Shown piece by piece: positions 30,701 to 36,876 of a DNA stretch of 37,514 nt. The notes beneath the pieces are model-generated. The model saw only the letters and a list, made by a program, of their open reading frames with translations, searched no databases and was not told where the DNA came from. The stretch covers positions 1 to 37,514 of the IMG/VR virus record IMGVR_UViG_3300051212_000895; one strand, written 5' to 3'. Within the stretch, counting starts at the first letter, position 1. Every line of letters starts with the position of its first letter. The position numbers and the translations under genes are program-made. This DNA comes from a virus.

Positions 30701-32994
30701 GTAAGTTCACCTTGATCTATTTGTTCTTCGATCCATGCTACTAGTTCTTTTTTACAGTATTCGTTATTAGCCTCTAACAAATCTACAGCATTAGGAAAGT
30801 AAGTAGTGGTTAAATCCAGACCATCAAATGTAGTATCTCTATAAAAATATTGTGTAACCCATGGACTTTGACTAGATCTGTCTTTTGGTCTCAAAATAGT
30901 TCTACGGAACTCGTCGCCTTTAATACTAATATTAGCAGGAACTCTAATAGGATAGTCTTCGTAGTAGATGCCGCTTTCTACTCTAATGGTAATTTGTACG
31001 TCTTTGTTTGCTTCGGCAAATTCTATTTCTTCTGTGGTAATAAAATTATATGGTGTTAATAAATTAACAGCAATTGTATCGTTAGTAGCACCAGGTGTAT
31101 ATGTTATAATACGCCCTGTGGCTCCGCTAAGAATACCTCTTATTAATTTTCCTGGAATGATATCAACGTTACTAGGTATGCCTTGATCAACATATCCATT
31201 GCCGCCGTTGTTTACAGTTACATTGACTACTCCAGTACCAAAAGATCTAATAGGAGCAGCTATCCAGTCTATACCATTAGTAATAAATCCTACTACAATA
31301 TCAAATCTATTAGCTACTTCGGTGCGCATAGTCGAATTGGTAGATGCGCTGATACTGCTTTGTCTAGTATAAACACTCTGTCTAATTACTGGAGGATTTA
31401 TTTCTTGTAAAGCATAATCTGCTAGAGATTTAGCGTAGTTAATACCATCAATAGTTTCTACACCTTGTGTGGTTGCTGCTATTCTTGCACTAGCATTTCT
31501 AAAATAACTCTTACCAGCAGCAATACTTTGAGCATTACCGCCAACTAACACATCAATAATAATAGCATCAATTATTAAACCAACATCTCTACCACATAGC
31601 TCTCGGTCGTAAAATAAATCAGGATAGGTAGCATCTATATAAGCTACCGTTTCTGCTTTGATCCATTCTCTATTAAGATTTAATAATGTTTGTACCGCTG
31701 TATAGCCTGAACCGCCGCTGAACCCTACAGTTTGAACTGTGCTATTGGTCGTAGTAGCGCCAATAGTAAATGCTATTCTTTGACGATAGGGTCCTGGTTC
31801 TTCTGCTGCTGAATCAATAATCTGTACTGCCTTAGCACAAGCTCCTCCTACTGTAGCATAAGCATAGGCAAATGCTCTACCTTCTTTACCTGGCGGAGTT
31901 CCTACTTGAGCGTCATCGCCCGACACACTGACAAACAAATTAATTTGACTGGCAAAGGCACTGCTATCTACATAAAGTTTTGTAGCAGCTTGTAGGTCAT
32001 CGTCACCATTTGGTGTTCCTTGTCCTGCTAATGCGCCAGGATGATCATATAATGTAAGCGCACCGGTCATAATATCGCCGCTGCGACGTACTGTGCTTAC
32101 TCTAGGTAGTGCTTCATTCAGTGCAAAATTGCCTGGAAGGTTAACATCATAGAACGCATCAACTAAAGTTTGTACACCAGTGCCTGAACCCACTGCCACA
32201 GCAACTTTACCTGTACCAGCTTTAGCATCTAATTCTGAATTATGTAGACTAAAATGATTTTCATCTACAATTTTTAGATAGTAGGTAGTAACTTCATTTA
32301 GCGGTGTAGCATTAGTACCTGTACTATTATACTTTACAGCATATCCATCATAGGCAGTGTCAAGACCATGAGCATTTACTCTTGCTAGATTGCCTCCAGC
32401 AGAAGTATTTTCCCATACTGAAATAGTAAATGTATATTCAGCAGGAGTAGCAGGTTCTAATCTTACACGTACAGAGCCGCCGCCGCTGGCCCCACCGCTT
32501 TGTCTAATGTATCGTTGATCAGCATATCTTTTGTTGATAACAAGATCGTCTTCGGTAATTGCCTGACTGCCGGCAAGTCCGTGAATAGCGTTGAATAAAT
32601 CAATAGATTGTGAGTCAGTTGGTTCAGCTATCTTAGCAATAACAAAGTCATTGGCATTTAGTGGACCACCTAGCTTTGGACTAATATCTGATTGTACACT
32701 GGTGCTGGTGCTAGAAATAATTACCGCTGATGAATTCTGTGTGATTTCAATACCGTCGCCTGGTGTCAAATTCTTAGCAAGAATATTGTCGCCAAAATCG
32801 TTGGCTACAAAGATTTGATTAGGAGCATATTGATCAGGCCAGTCATCTAAATCCGTAGTTCTAATTTGGCCACCTTCGCCAAAAACAGCATAGAGATCTC
32901 TAAAATTTTCATTAATTTTTCTAAAGCTTTCTCTAATACTATCGCCGGTACCGTCGTTACCAACTGTACCAATGTCAATAACTTGTCTTGCCAT
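24703..32994 (-). CDS. Giant modular tail fibre/adhesin (2763 aa)
   Basis: At 2763 residues this is the largest gene here. It starts with the docking module (IDIGTVGNDGTGDSIRESFRK, about 6-26, then NENFRDLY). Three copies of a module with ExxxK-type helix and CGRDxGxxxDAxxxDxxxGG lie at about 440-485, 745-870 and 1005-1045. An AAGSGPYTA block at about 1478 is shared with the 776-aa fibre. Tandem repeats at about 1550-1800 carry the GM(T/V)xxNxGxYYAK, TxQLYxD and YxxYxSGG signatures and resemble the domain annotated as E1-FCCH-like in phage tails. The last 125 residues (LAEYYSADKEYEPGTVLVFG to VIEVAVGRV) look like a conserved C-terminal, possibly chaperone or autocleaved, domain. It follows the ErpA-type gene by two bases and has a GAGG site inside that gene's end. 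Confidence 0.9.
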   Translation of the reverse strand: MARQVIDIGTVGNDGTGDSIRESFRKINENFRDLYAVFGEGGQIRTTDLDDWPDQYAPNQIFVANDFGDNILAKNLTPGDGIEITQNSSAVIISSTSTSVQSDISPKLGGPLNANDFVIAKIAEPTDSQSIDLFNAIHGLAGSQAITEDDLVINKRYADQRYIRQSGGASGGGSVRVRLEPATPAEYTFTISVWENTSAGGNLARVNAHGLDTAYDGYAVKYNSTGTNATPLNEVTTYYLKIVDENHFSLHNSELDAKAGTGKVAVAVGSGTGVQTLVDAFYDVNLPGNFALNEALPRVSTVRRSGDIMTGALTLYDHPGALAGQGTPNGDDDLQAATKLYVDSSAFASQINLFVSVSGDDAQVGTPPGKEGRAFAYAYATVGGACAKAVQIIDSAAEEPGPYRQRIAFTIGATTTNSTVQTVGFSGGSGYTAVQTLLNLNREWIKAETVAYIDATYPDLFYDRELCGRDVGLIIDAIIIDVLVGGNAQSIAAGKSYFRNASARIAATTQGVETIDGINYAKSLADYALQEINPPVIRQSVYTRQSSISASTNSTMRTEVANRFDIVVGFITNGIDWIAAPIRSFGTGVVNVTVNNGGNGYVDQGIPSNVDIIPGKLIRGILSGATGRIITYTPGATNDTIAVNLLTPYNFITTEEIEFAEANKDVQITIRVESGIYYEDYPIRVPANISIKGDEFRRTILRPKDRSSQSPWVTQYFYRDTTFDGLDLTTTYFPNAVDLLEANNEYCKKELVAWIEEQIDQGELTITGHVGTVGAGSGSFDVTFNISPVVLAPTLQQSFTVSGNANPLYNATANCVASTTTTLTLRYNGNPGVFGAGATIARNFWYGFTYNAAKCGRDTGLVVEGLALDIKFGGNSNSYDRAALYYNGAVSKILGQEGQTVAALQQLQVIIQNYILTNTVYPTLQATVAQATRPSNGEASAITKVATLLDIYIDVIPTGLSALPASYENPKYGYHYLKDSQRTINIGPSYTNAGNFDNAAKLIEINKEFIKEEVLLHTLAQPGVVPFDSVILKRDTGFIVDAIASDLRSGGRAGVLDRAYRFWNSPSTVTQAAYQSGLNYIATLCQNMAANQTPGIVRQIVVTQVKDVSIVAESGVNAVITNLMSSVLFAFNAAYNPPKNNTELDMLMFNDAIKVHNITGQGHGGFMCVLDPGGKVGSKSPYVQSCACFSKSINAQTFAGGMFIDGFSGRLRAEITNIAGGGLTLTLSGLTYREPVAPTAFYYNGFRYQVDYVASWNPITGIAVVNLNPTTPWAGALIKITLETPGNRSMLANDFTQVNDLGYGIVAHNTGLTEQVSTFTYYCHTAYLASYGGQIRSVAGSNANGNFGLKAVGADPTELPDTVTLFEDMSQTANVFRYDDFSADNLKTDTDLYITNYDYIPQAVSELEIDHKNGTNGRYELRSVTGTGINSSIHQYSVTNISQGAAAVVTINNNLPLNIASIAKSDPAQVTITPNTFTATIGSAAGSGPYTATLSSISTTVGLVVGQTLTQTAGAGSFGTDTICTVVSVDHAAGTVAVSSVDAFTNGSVTFAASHGITDGTVITITGIVGMVQLNNGTYYAKSSGLNTIQLYSDDTLIPTIDSSTYSTYISGGLIEAAAVFKNGERLRIAGVTGMTEVNAGRYYARHSARIIPATHLKIGKFYTIATAGSTTWTSAGAPNNNVGQGFYCTAVGSGTGTANETGYNFTLYSDSALSTPVDSTAYTAYTSGGVVYEKFFYAITAATKASPCQITLNAAHHYSNGDLVKVENVAGMTQLTGLYYAKVNGATTLQLYQDSTLVTPVISTSYGTFTASATIAATLITADKVYKIITVGTTTNWNTIAGTTGVSYNVGDIFTSVTTGTGDGTVQQQATIFGGQEVLLCGLSTSANDNREASGLVTQLHDGMNISIRCLQNFRFTDIANVNPTRPSTALEFDSTLPTVYRIIAYNAALPNGAAMPANQAVLTSDVSFAYIRPVVDPTEITTVDPDDANKTMGSQVGDTKIAIYDFSGIENAQKRDLLNSQTLNFPYNGKMHRITGYVEAAGGLPPYITIAEFQDKNSIDTITTGINKKFPTTQSTTLRAGLPVNSSGNVTVKISTCRATGHDFLDIGTGGFNTTNYPTAIFGNPTIEPNQEAEVVEELKGRVFYVTTDQDGIFRCGPYFTVDQGTGTVTFAASIALSNLDGIGFKRGVTVSEFSTDATMTNNAADTVPVQSAVRGYIDKRLGLDHAGNTLPVPNLIGPGYMPLNGALAMKANMNIGGYLVRNLADPVAPTDAATANYVDNQIASIDSFTKLLDVEIDNPDAGDIIMYIGTGDSTGDCFVNAHVTGDLQLQFDSTANTVAATVTPSAIVDSKIAKTAAIQQQKLSIANAQVGGIFGATPVPITGITPNTPLAGQATVTYSTLASTPYTPGQTIAIRGVTPVAYNGDYVVITSTTGQTVITCAITSTYTSGGTTTLQRGVPVFDEANFTVSNDGWIGIKAGGVAVTEIADIGNGSVLGNFTGSATYPQELTAQSVIAKGAWNQFNSGTTNGVSYSYTFTKAATEGASTFTATQISTSSGASTLVQRKSGAGINGFVDAQGYELNGNDVLTYTGTTVEVRTLGGVAILSGTGSSSSSTPVTVLGQWALGSGATLEATFSADLAEYYSADKEYEPGTVLVFGGDAEVTTTTLFGDTRVAGVVSTDPAFKMNGQLEGTRACVALQGRVPCKVVGMVRKGDLLTTAGIAGHAAKAINPQVGTIIGKALQNKDTSEAGVIEVAVGRV
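27600..28350. repeat. Tandem protein-module repeats in the giant fibre
   Basis: Three consecutive modules of about 80-110 residues share the order GM-(T/V)-xx-N-x-YYAK, T-x-QLYxD, then YxxYxSGG. The boundaries are approximate because the copies have diverged. Such arrays lengthen fibres and can change copy number by recombination. Confidence 0.65.
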
Positions 32995-32996
32995 GT

Positions 32997-33347
32997 TTAA
33001 ACCTCGTCGAAATCGTAATGACTGCCAGCACTAAAACTAGATCCACACCCGCAAGTTGTTTCAGCATTCGGATTCTTTATAGTAAATTGACTGCCAGATA
33101 TATCATCCACATAATTTATTTCTGCGCCTTGTAAATATTGCGCACTCATACTGTCTACTAGCACTGCGATACCGTGAGCTTCTATACAAAAATCATCGTC
33201 ATTTTGTAATTCATCTAATGTAAATCCATATTGGAATCCGCTACAACCTCCACCTTGTACAAATATTCTAAGTTTAAGATTGGGATTGGCTTCTTCTTCG
33301 ATAACTTCACGAATTTTGTCTGCCGCGTTGGTAGTAATGTCTAGCAT
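32997..33347 (-). CDS. A-type Fe-S carrier (ErpA/IscA/HesB family)
   Basis: A 116-residue A-type Fe-S cluster carrier. The three conserved cysteines are visible: Cys35 in [11 protein letters not shown], and Cys99 and Cys101 in TCGCGSSF near the end. These carriers receive [Fe-S] clusters from the Isc/Suf systems and pass them to apo-proteins. HesB/IscA-type genes are known in marine T4-like phages. The stop codon is two bases before the ATG of the giant fibre, so it is first in the fibre operon, with an AATAAATA late-like promoter 19 bases before its ATG. The family is certain; the client (host enzyme, the phage radical SAM protein, or a tail protein) is unknown. ErpA versus IscA cannot be separated here, so no symbol is given. 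Confidence 0.94.
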   Translation of the reverse strand: MLDITTNAADKIREVIEEEANPNLKLRIFVQGGGCSGFQYGFTLDELQNDDDFCIEAHGIAVLVDSMSAQYLQGAEINYVDDISGSQFTIKNPNAETTCGCGSSFSAGSHYDFDEV

Positions 33348-33366
33348 AAGTTCCTCTTTGATTGTG

Positions 33367-33374
33367 TATTTATT
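33367..33374 (-). promoter_or_regulatory. T4-like late promoter (AATAAATA)
   Basis: AATAAATA on the minus strand, 19 bases before the ATG of the A-type Fe-S carrier gene; one mismatch from TATAAATA. The spacing equals that of the exact consensus at 13274-13281. It would drive the long fibre operon. Confidence 0.48.
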
Positions 33375-33407
33375 AGATAATTTTGTAACCTTAATGTAAA
33401 TACAAAT

Positions 33408-33695
33408 ATGTTTATCACATCACAAGTAGAACAAGTTGAATATACTAGAACTAGTAAATTAGGTATTGAACACAAATACACTAGAAATAGAACTTGGAAC
33501 ATATTTCATTGTGATAGTTGTGGCAGTGAGTTTAAAAGGTTACAAGGATCTATGGATCCAAAACGCCTAAACAATAATTACTTTCATTGCTGTAATCTTT
33601 GTAACAGCAAAAAGTTTGCTCAAAGAAAGGGCGTAGAGCGTAAGAAAATTTGGGATATGCCAGCTAGCAGCACACTGCCAATAAATCGTTTTTGA
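33408..33695 (+). CDS. Zinc-ribbon-like small protein (95 aa)
   Basis: A 95-residue plus-strand protein with two Cys pairs: CDSC at 35-38 and CCNLC at 61-65, separated by about 22 residues ([18 protein letters not shown]). This looks like a zinc ribbon or treble-clef fold and is similar to small conserved phage proteins that I recall from marine T4-like genomes. The basic, Arg/Lys-rich surroundings suggest nucleic-acid binding, but an HNH endonuclease is not supported because no HNH triad is seen. The gene is divergent from the Fe-S carrier gene across 60 bases. There is no clear ribosome-binding site before the ATG. Confidence 0.75.
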   Translation: MFITSQVEQVEYTRTSKLGIEHKYTRNRTWNIFHCDSCGSEFKRLQGSMDPKRLNNNYFHCCNLCNSKKFAQRKGVERKKIWDMPASSTLPINRF

Positions 33696-33708
33696 TTATT
33701 AAACACCC

Positions 33709-33716
33709 ACTAAATA
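33709..33716 (+). promoter_or_regulatory. Possible late-type promoter (ACTAAATA)
   Basis: ACTAAATA keeps the TAAATA core of the T4 late octamer and lies 18 bases before the ATG of the EF-hand-like gene. Two mismatches make it weak; it is listed because the spacing fits the other sites. Confidence 0.25.
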
Positions 33717-33734
33717 CAGCACAAGGAGAATTGT

Positions 33735-34079
33735 ATGGAAATTATCATCGCTATTGTACTATTAGCAGCTATGGTTTATGTAGGATATCGCGTTCTAAAC
33801 AAAGAAGACGAGGACGGAACTCATCCATTGGATGGTCCTACAAAAGCACCTTATAAAGTTGAACCTCCAACAACAACTAAACCAGACGGTATTGGACACG
33901 AAAGCATTCCAGTAATGCCTACATTAACCAATGTGTTAGATGTTAATAAAGATGGAAAAGTAGATTTAGAAGATGCTAAAGCAGCAGCTAAAAAGACTAA
34001 GAAAATAGTCAAAGAAGTAACAGATGAAGTAGTGGAAAAAATTAAAAAGCCTAGAGGACGCAAACCAAAGGCAGAATAA
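33735..34079 (+). CDS. Membrane-anchored protein with EF-hand/dockerin-like loop (114 aa)
   Basis: A 114-residue protein with one hydrophobic segment at 2-18, an extended Pro/Thr-rich stretch (about 38-65), one perfect Ca2+-binding loop (D69-V-N71-K-D73-G-K-V-D77-L-E-D80, the EF-hand/dockerin spacing), and a Lys-rich, Ala-rich helical tail. One loop alone does not form a full EF-hand pair, and dockerins usually have two. A good ribosome-binding site (AAGGAG, 6 bases before the ATG) supports the start. It is the second plus-strand gene of the pair and ends at a strong bidirectional terminator. Function is unknown; an inner-membrane or periplasm-facing role with Ca2+ binding is possible. Confidence 0.8.
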   Translation: MEIIIAIVLLAAMVYVGYRVLNKEDEDGTHPLDGPTKAPYKVEPPTTTKPDGIGHESIPVMPTLTNVLDVNKDGKVDLEDAKAAAKKTKKIVKEVTDEVVEKIKKPRGRKPKAE

Positions 34080-34080
34080 A

Positions 34081-34102
34081 AAAGGGCTCTTAGGAGCCCT
34101 TT
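34081..34102. terminator. Bidirectional rho-independent terminator
   Basis: AAAGGGCTC (34081-34089) pairs with GAGCCCTTT (34094-34102) around the loop TTAG. A T-run follows on the plus strand and an A-run precedes it, so it also works for the minus-strand 75-aa gene that ends at 34106. It separates convergent genes. Confidence 0.93.
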
Positions 34103-34105
34103 TTG

Positions 34106-34333
34106 TTAATCAATATTACCTTTTAATGTTTCCATTAACCACTCATCGCGAGTGATCCAATGTATTTCTTCAGTGCGTGTGTCGCCTGATCCATTAAATG
34201 CTATGCCTTCATAGGCAAAAGTCATCCAAATCCATTTGCTACTTAGATAGCTAATCTTAGGTAACCAAGCAAAATTTTCACACCAAAATGCTCGTTGTAG
34301 GAACGTCAACTGCGGAGGGGATTGATCTCCCAT
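34106..34333 (-). CDS. Small conserved phage protein (75 aa)
   Basis: A 75-residue, Trp- and Phe-rich protein (for example FLQRAFWCENFAWLPK, KWIWMTFAYEGIAF, HWITRDEW) with no TM segment and no known motif. A strong ribosome-binding site (AAAGGAG) precedes the ATG at 34333. The first 56 bases overlap the end of the UV-endonuclease gene in another frame, so it is translated from the same message. Unknown function. Confidence 0.7.
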   Translation of the reverse strand: MGDQSPPQLTFLQRAFWCENFAWLPKISYLSSKWIWMTFAYEGIAFNGSGDTRTEEIHWITRDEWLMETLKGNID

Positions 34334-35366
34334 TTTCTAAACTCCTTTCATATAAGGCAAATGATGCTAAGTTTTTCGCTTTTGATTCGCACATGAGATC
34401 TGCCCATTGATTATGTTCTAAAGCCCAATCGTTCACAGCATTGTTCCAATAGAAGTCACTGTGCGCTCGTATTTTTTGTTTATGAAAACCTGCCTCTAGC
34501 AGTATTTTATGATCAGGTAATGTGTTTACACAATGCCCAATAAGTATATCCTCGCGGCTAACACTATAATGACAAACAGGACGAACCCCGCGCCAGCTGT
34601 CAATAACACGTTGAACCCTATGGTCATTAGGCAGTATATACTCTCCTTCACGGACCCAGTGGTGATGTATATCCAGTACAATAGGCACAAGGTCGCTAAT
34701 AAGTAAGCAGTCGTCAAGTCCATAACTTATTTCTTCATTCTCTATAGTCAGTGTGTTACGTGCTTCTGGGCTAAGCCTTTGATAGGCAGCACGAATGCCA
34801 TCAGGACCTTGTCTACCAGCTATGTGTACATTAATCTTAAAATCTTGAAATGTACGACCATAATCCATCCAACGAGCCATATCTACGTGGTATTCAAACT
34901 CGTCAATGCTGCGGGTGACAATATCTGGATCATTGCTTGCCAGTACGCAAAATTGGCCTGGATGAAAAGATAAACGCACGTTACGGCTACGAGCCAGCTC
35001 ACCCACCTTGCTAAACTGTTGTTCACAGTAAGTCCTAACGTCAGGCTTACACCAAAAATAACTCCAATTCCGCTCAGTGTATACTGGTAAAATGTCAGAA
35101 CTGATACGAACCATTCTAAGTCGTTCATTTAAATTCCCCACTCGTTCAACGAGTAATCTAGTTGCTTCAATATTTTGGACCATTAAGTCCCATAGTTTTT
35201 GTTCTGCCACTTCGCGAGTTTGGCGATTTAGCCATGCTACTGTAGTAGTGCCTGTATTATATTTTTTACAGTCATCTTTTGGCTTAATAGATTCGACTTG
35301 ATGAGGATAGTCGATCCATTTACATGCGAAACCTATACGTTTTGTCATACCGTAATTGTATAACAT
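34278..35366 (-). CDS. uvsE: UvdE/UvsE-type UV-damage endonuclease
   Basis: A 362-residue TIM-barrel endonuclease of the UVDE family. Signatures include RIGFACKW near the start, NLNERLRMVRISSDILP, RLSFHPGQFCVLASN (metal-binding His region), KINVHIAGRQGPDG, LTIENEE (Glu ligand), VPIVLDIHHHW (Asp/His metal ligands), CHYSVSRE and HSDFYW. UVDE nicks DNA 5' of UV photoproducts and starts an alternative excision repair, useful in sunlit water. The start is either ATG 35366, one base after the previous stop, or ATG 35348 (MTKRIGFACKW), which fits the family start better; neither has a strong ribosome-binding site. The gene overlaps the following 75-aa gene by 56 bases. Confidence 0.93.
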   Translation of the reverse strand: MLYNYGMTKRIGFACKWIDYPHQVESIKPKDDCKKYNTGTTTVAWLNRQTREVAEQKLWDLMVQNIEATRLLVERVGNLNERLRMVRISSDILPVYTERNWSYFWCKPDVRTYCEQQFSKVGELARSRNVRLSFHPGQFCVLASNDPDIVTRSIDEFEYHVDMARWMDYGRTFQDFKINVHIAGRQGPDGIRAAYQRLSPEARNTLTIENEEISYGLDDCLLISDLVPIVLDIHHHWVREGEYILPNDHRVQRVIDSWRGVRPVCHYSVSREDILIGHCVNTLPDHKILLEAGFHKQKIRAHSDFYWNNAVNDWALEHNQWADLMCESKAKNLASFALYERSLENGRSIPSAVDVPTTSILV

Positions 35367-36065
35367 TTACTGCCAGTTGTCAACAATAATCGGATCTTGT
35401 ACTTCGTCAGGTTTTGGATCACCATGAAAAACTAAAATTTTGGTTCTAGGATCTACTTTAGGATTAGCTACTTCTTTGAATTGACGCTTTAGACCAACTT
35501 TGATAACATCATTTCTGTTACGTATTTCCCACTTATAACTTTGTATCCATTCGTCTGGCCAAAACTGATAGTTGCTTCTAATCTGACTATAAATCCAATC
35601 TTGATCACCATGCATCTTTCTAGTAACAGTAATGTCGCTGACAAGATTATCCCAAACAAATTGAAAATTACCTTTTTCAAATTTAAAGATGCTGCTGTTA
35701 AATTTCTTCCATTCTTTGATACTACTGCGATTAAAATCTCTAATTATACAAAATCTTCCTGGATTATATGTCCATAAACTATCTATGTTGCTTACAATCA
35801 CAATATCAAGATCTAAAAAGATAATTGTACCTTCTAAAGGTAATTCAGCACTAAACACCCAAGGCTTGTACCACCAGCCTTGTAGTCCTGCCTGTTTTGG
35901 TATAGGAATAATTTTAATATCAGGATTTATATGACTAGCATCTTCTGTGATACAAGCAAAACCAAAAGGCACAGTACAGTGCCTTCTAACCATATTATAC
36001 AATTTGTTTACATAACTGCTACTATATTTGTTGCCGTGTTTCAGACATACAAACCATTTATCCAT
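35367..36065 (-). CDS. GT-A-type glycosyltransferase (232 aa)
   Basis: A 232-residue glycosyltransferase-like protein. An N-terminal Rossmann-type start (KWFVCLKHGNKYSSSYVN) is followed by a GLQGWWYKPWVF segment and the metal-binding DxD motif at 85-87 (FLDLDIVIVSNIDSLW). A DQDWIYSQIRS stretch at about 154 holds a likely second acidic site. The C-terminal HGDPKPDEV pattern is known from related GT-A enzymes. Donor and acceptor cannot be told. It overlaps the KdsA gene by eight bases and lies in a surface-sugar cluster, so modification of host LPS or of a phage fibre is plausible. Confidence 0.82.
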   Translation of the reverse strand: MDKWFVCLKHGNKYSSSYVNKLYNMVRRHCTVPFGFACITEDASHINPDIKIIPIPKQAGLQGWWYKPWVFSAELPLEGTIIFLDLDIVIVSNIDSLWTYNPGRFCIIRDFNRSSIKEWKKFNSSIFKFEKGNFQFVWDNLVSDITVTRKMHGDQDWIYSQIRSNYQFWPDEWIQSYKWEIRNRNDVIKVGLKRQFKEVANPKVDPRTKILVFHGDPKPDEVQDPIIVDNWQ

Positions 36066-36876
36066 TTACAGCCTCGTATATGCGTTTCACACCAAGTAAA
36101 AGATCTTCTAATTGTGCTAAGGGAATCATGTTAGGACCATCACTAGGAGCATAATCTGGATTTTCGTGTGTTTCTATAAACAAAGCATGTACACATCCGG
36201 TAGCTACTGCCGCCCGTGTGAGGTAAGGGACCATTGATCTATCTCCACCAGAGCTTGTTCCCAATCCTCCAGGCTGTTGCACACTGTGAGTACAATCAAA
36301 CACCACGGGATAACCAGAACGTTCCATAATAGGTAGACTACGCATGTCAACCACAAGATTATTGTATCCATGTGTTACTCCTCTTTCACATAACATAATA
36401 CGTGTATTGCCTGTGCTGGCAATTTTTTCAGCAGCCTTGGCAGCATCTGTAGGTGCCATAAATTGGCCTTTCTTAACATTCACTGCTAGCCCAGTATGGC
36501 CAGCGGCTAATAACAGATCAGTTTGTCTAGAAAGAAAAGCAGGTATTTGTAATACATCTATATCTGCTTGTTTACATAGACTGGCTTGCTCAGGATGATG
36601 TATGTCTGTAAGTGTTGGCACGCCTAATGCTTGCTTTACACCATACAGCACATCGAGACCTTCTTTAATACCTGGGCCGCGCATGGTTTGTATACTTGTT
36701 CTATTGGCCTTATCAAAACTGCTTTTATAGATAAAGTTCATGCCTAACTGGTCAGTAATACCTCTTACAGTCTCAGCTATCATTATAGCATGGGACAGTG
36801 TTTCTATTTGACAAGGTCCAGCTATAATAGTCAGTGGCTGCGCTTTACCTATCTCGAAGTTTTTGATTTTTATCAT
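36058..36876 (-). CDS. kdsA: KDO-8-phosphate synthase, metal-dependent type
   Basis: This enzyme of 272 residues makes 3-deoxy-D-manno-octulosonate 8-phosphate (from arabinose 5-phosphate and PEP), the first step to KDO in the LPS inner core. Signatures: AGPCQIE with Cys22 (the metal-ligand Cys of class II, metal-dependent enzymes; the E. coli enzyme has Asn there), YKSSFDKANRTS at 50-61, TDIHHPEQA, QIPAFLSRQTDLL, NVKKGQF, GYNNLVVDMRSLPIM, FDCTHSVQQPGG and FIETHENPD. Length is normal. It is coupled to the QueD-like gene by an ATGA overlap. KdsA is known in some marine T4-like phages; it may sustain or modify LPS during infection. DAHP synthase is excluded by the KANRTS and HSVQ motifs. Confidence 0.95.
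   Translation of the reverse strand: MIKIKNFEIGKAQPLTIIAGPCQIETLSHAIMIAETVRGITDQLGMNFIYKSSFDKANRTSIQTMRGPGIKEGLDVLYGVKQALGVPTLTDIHHPEQASLCKQADIDVLQIPAFLSRQTDLLLAAGHTGLAVNVKKGQFMAPTDAAKAAEKIASTGNTRIMLCERGVTHGYNNLVVDMRSLPIMERSGYPVVFDCTHSVQQPGGLGTSSGGDRSMVPYLTRAAVATGCVHALFIETHENPDYAPSDGPNMIPLAQLEDLLLGVKRIYEAVNG

Noticed and set aside
36058-36876. DAHP synthase (aromatic pathway) instead of KdsA
   Set aside because: The KANRTS, DCTHSVQ and FIETHENPD signatures and the 272-residue length fit KdsA.
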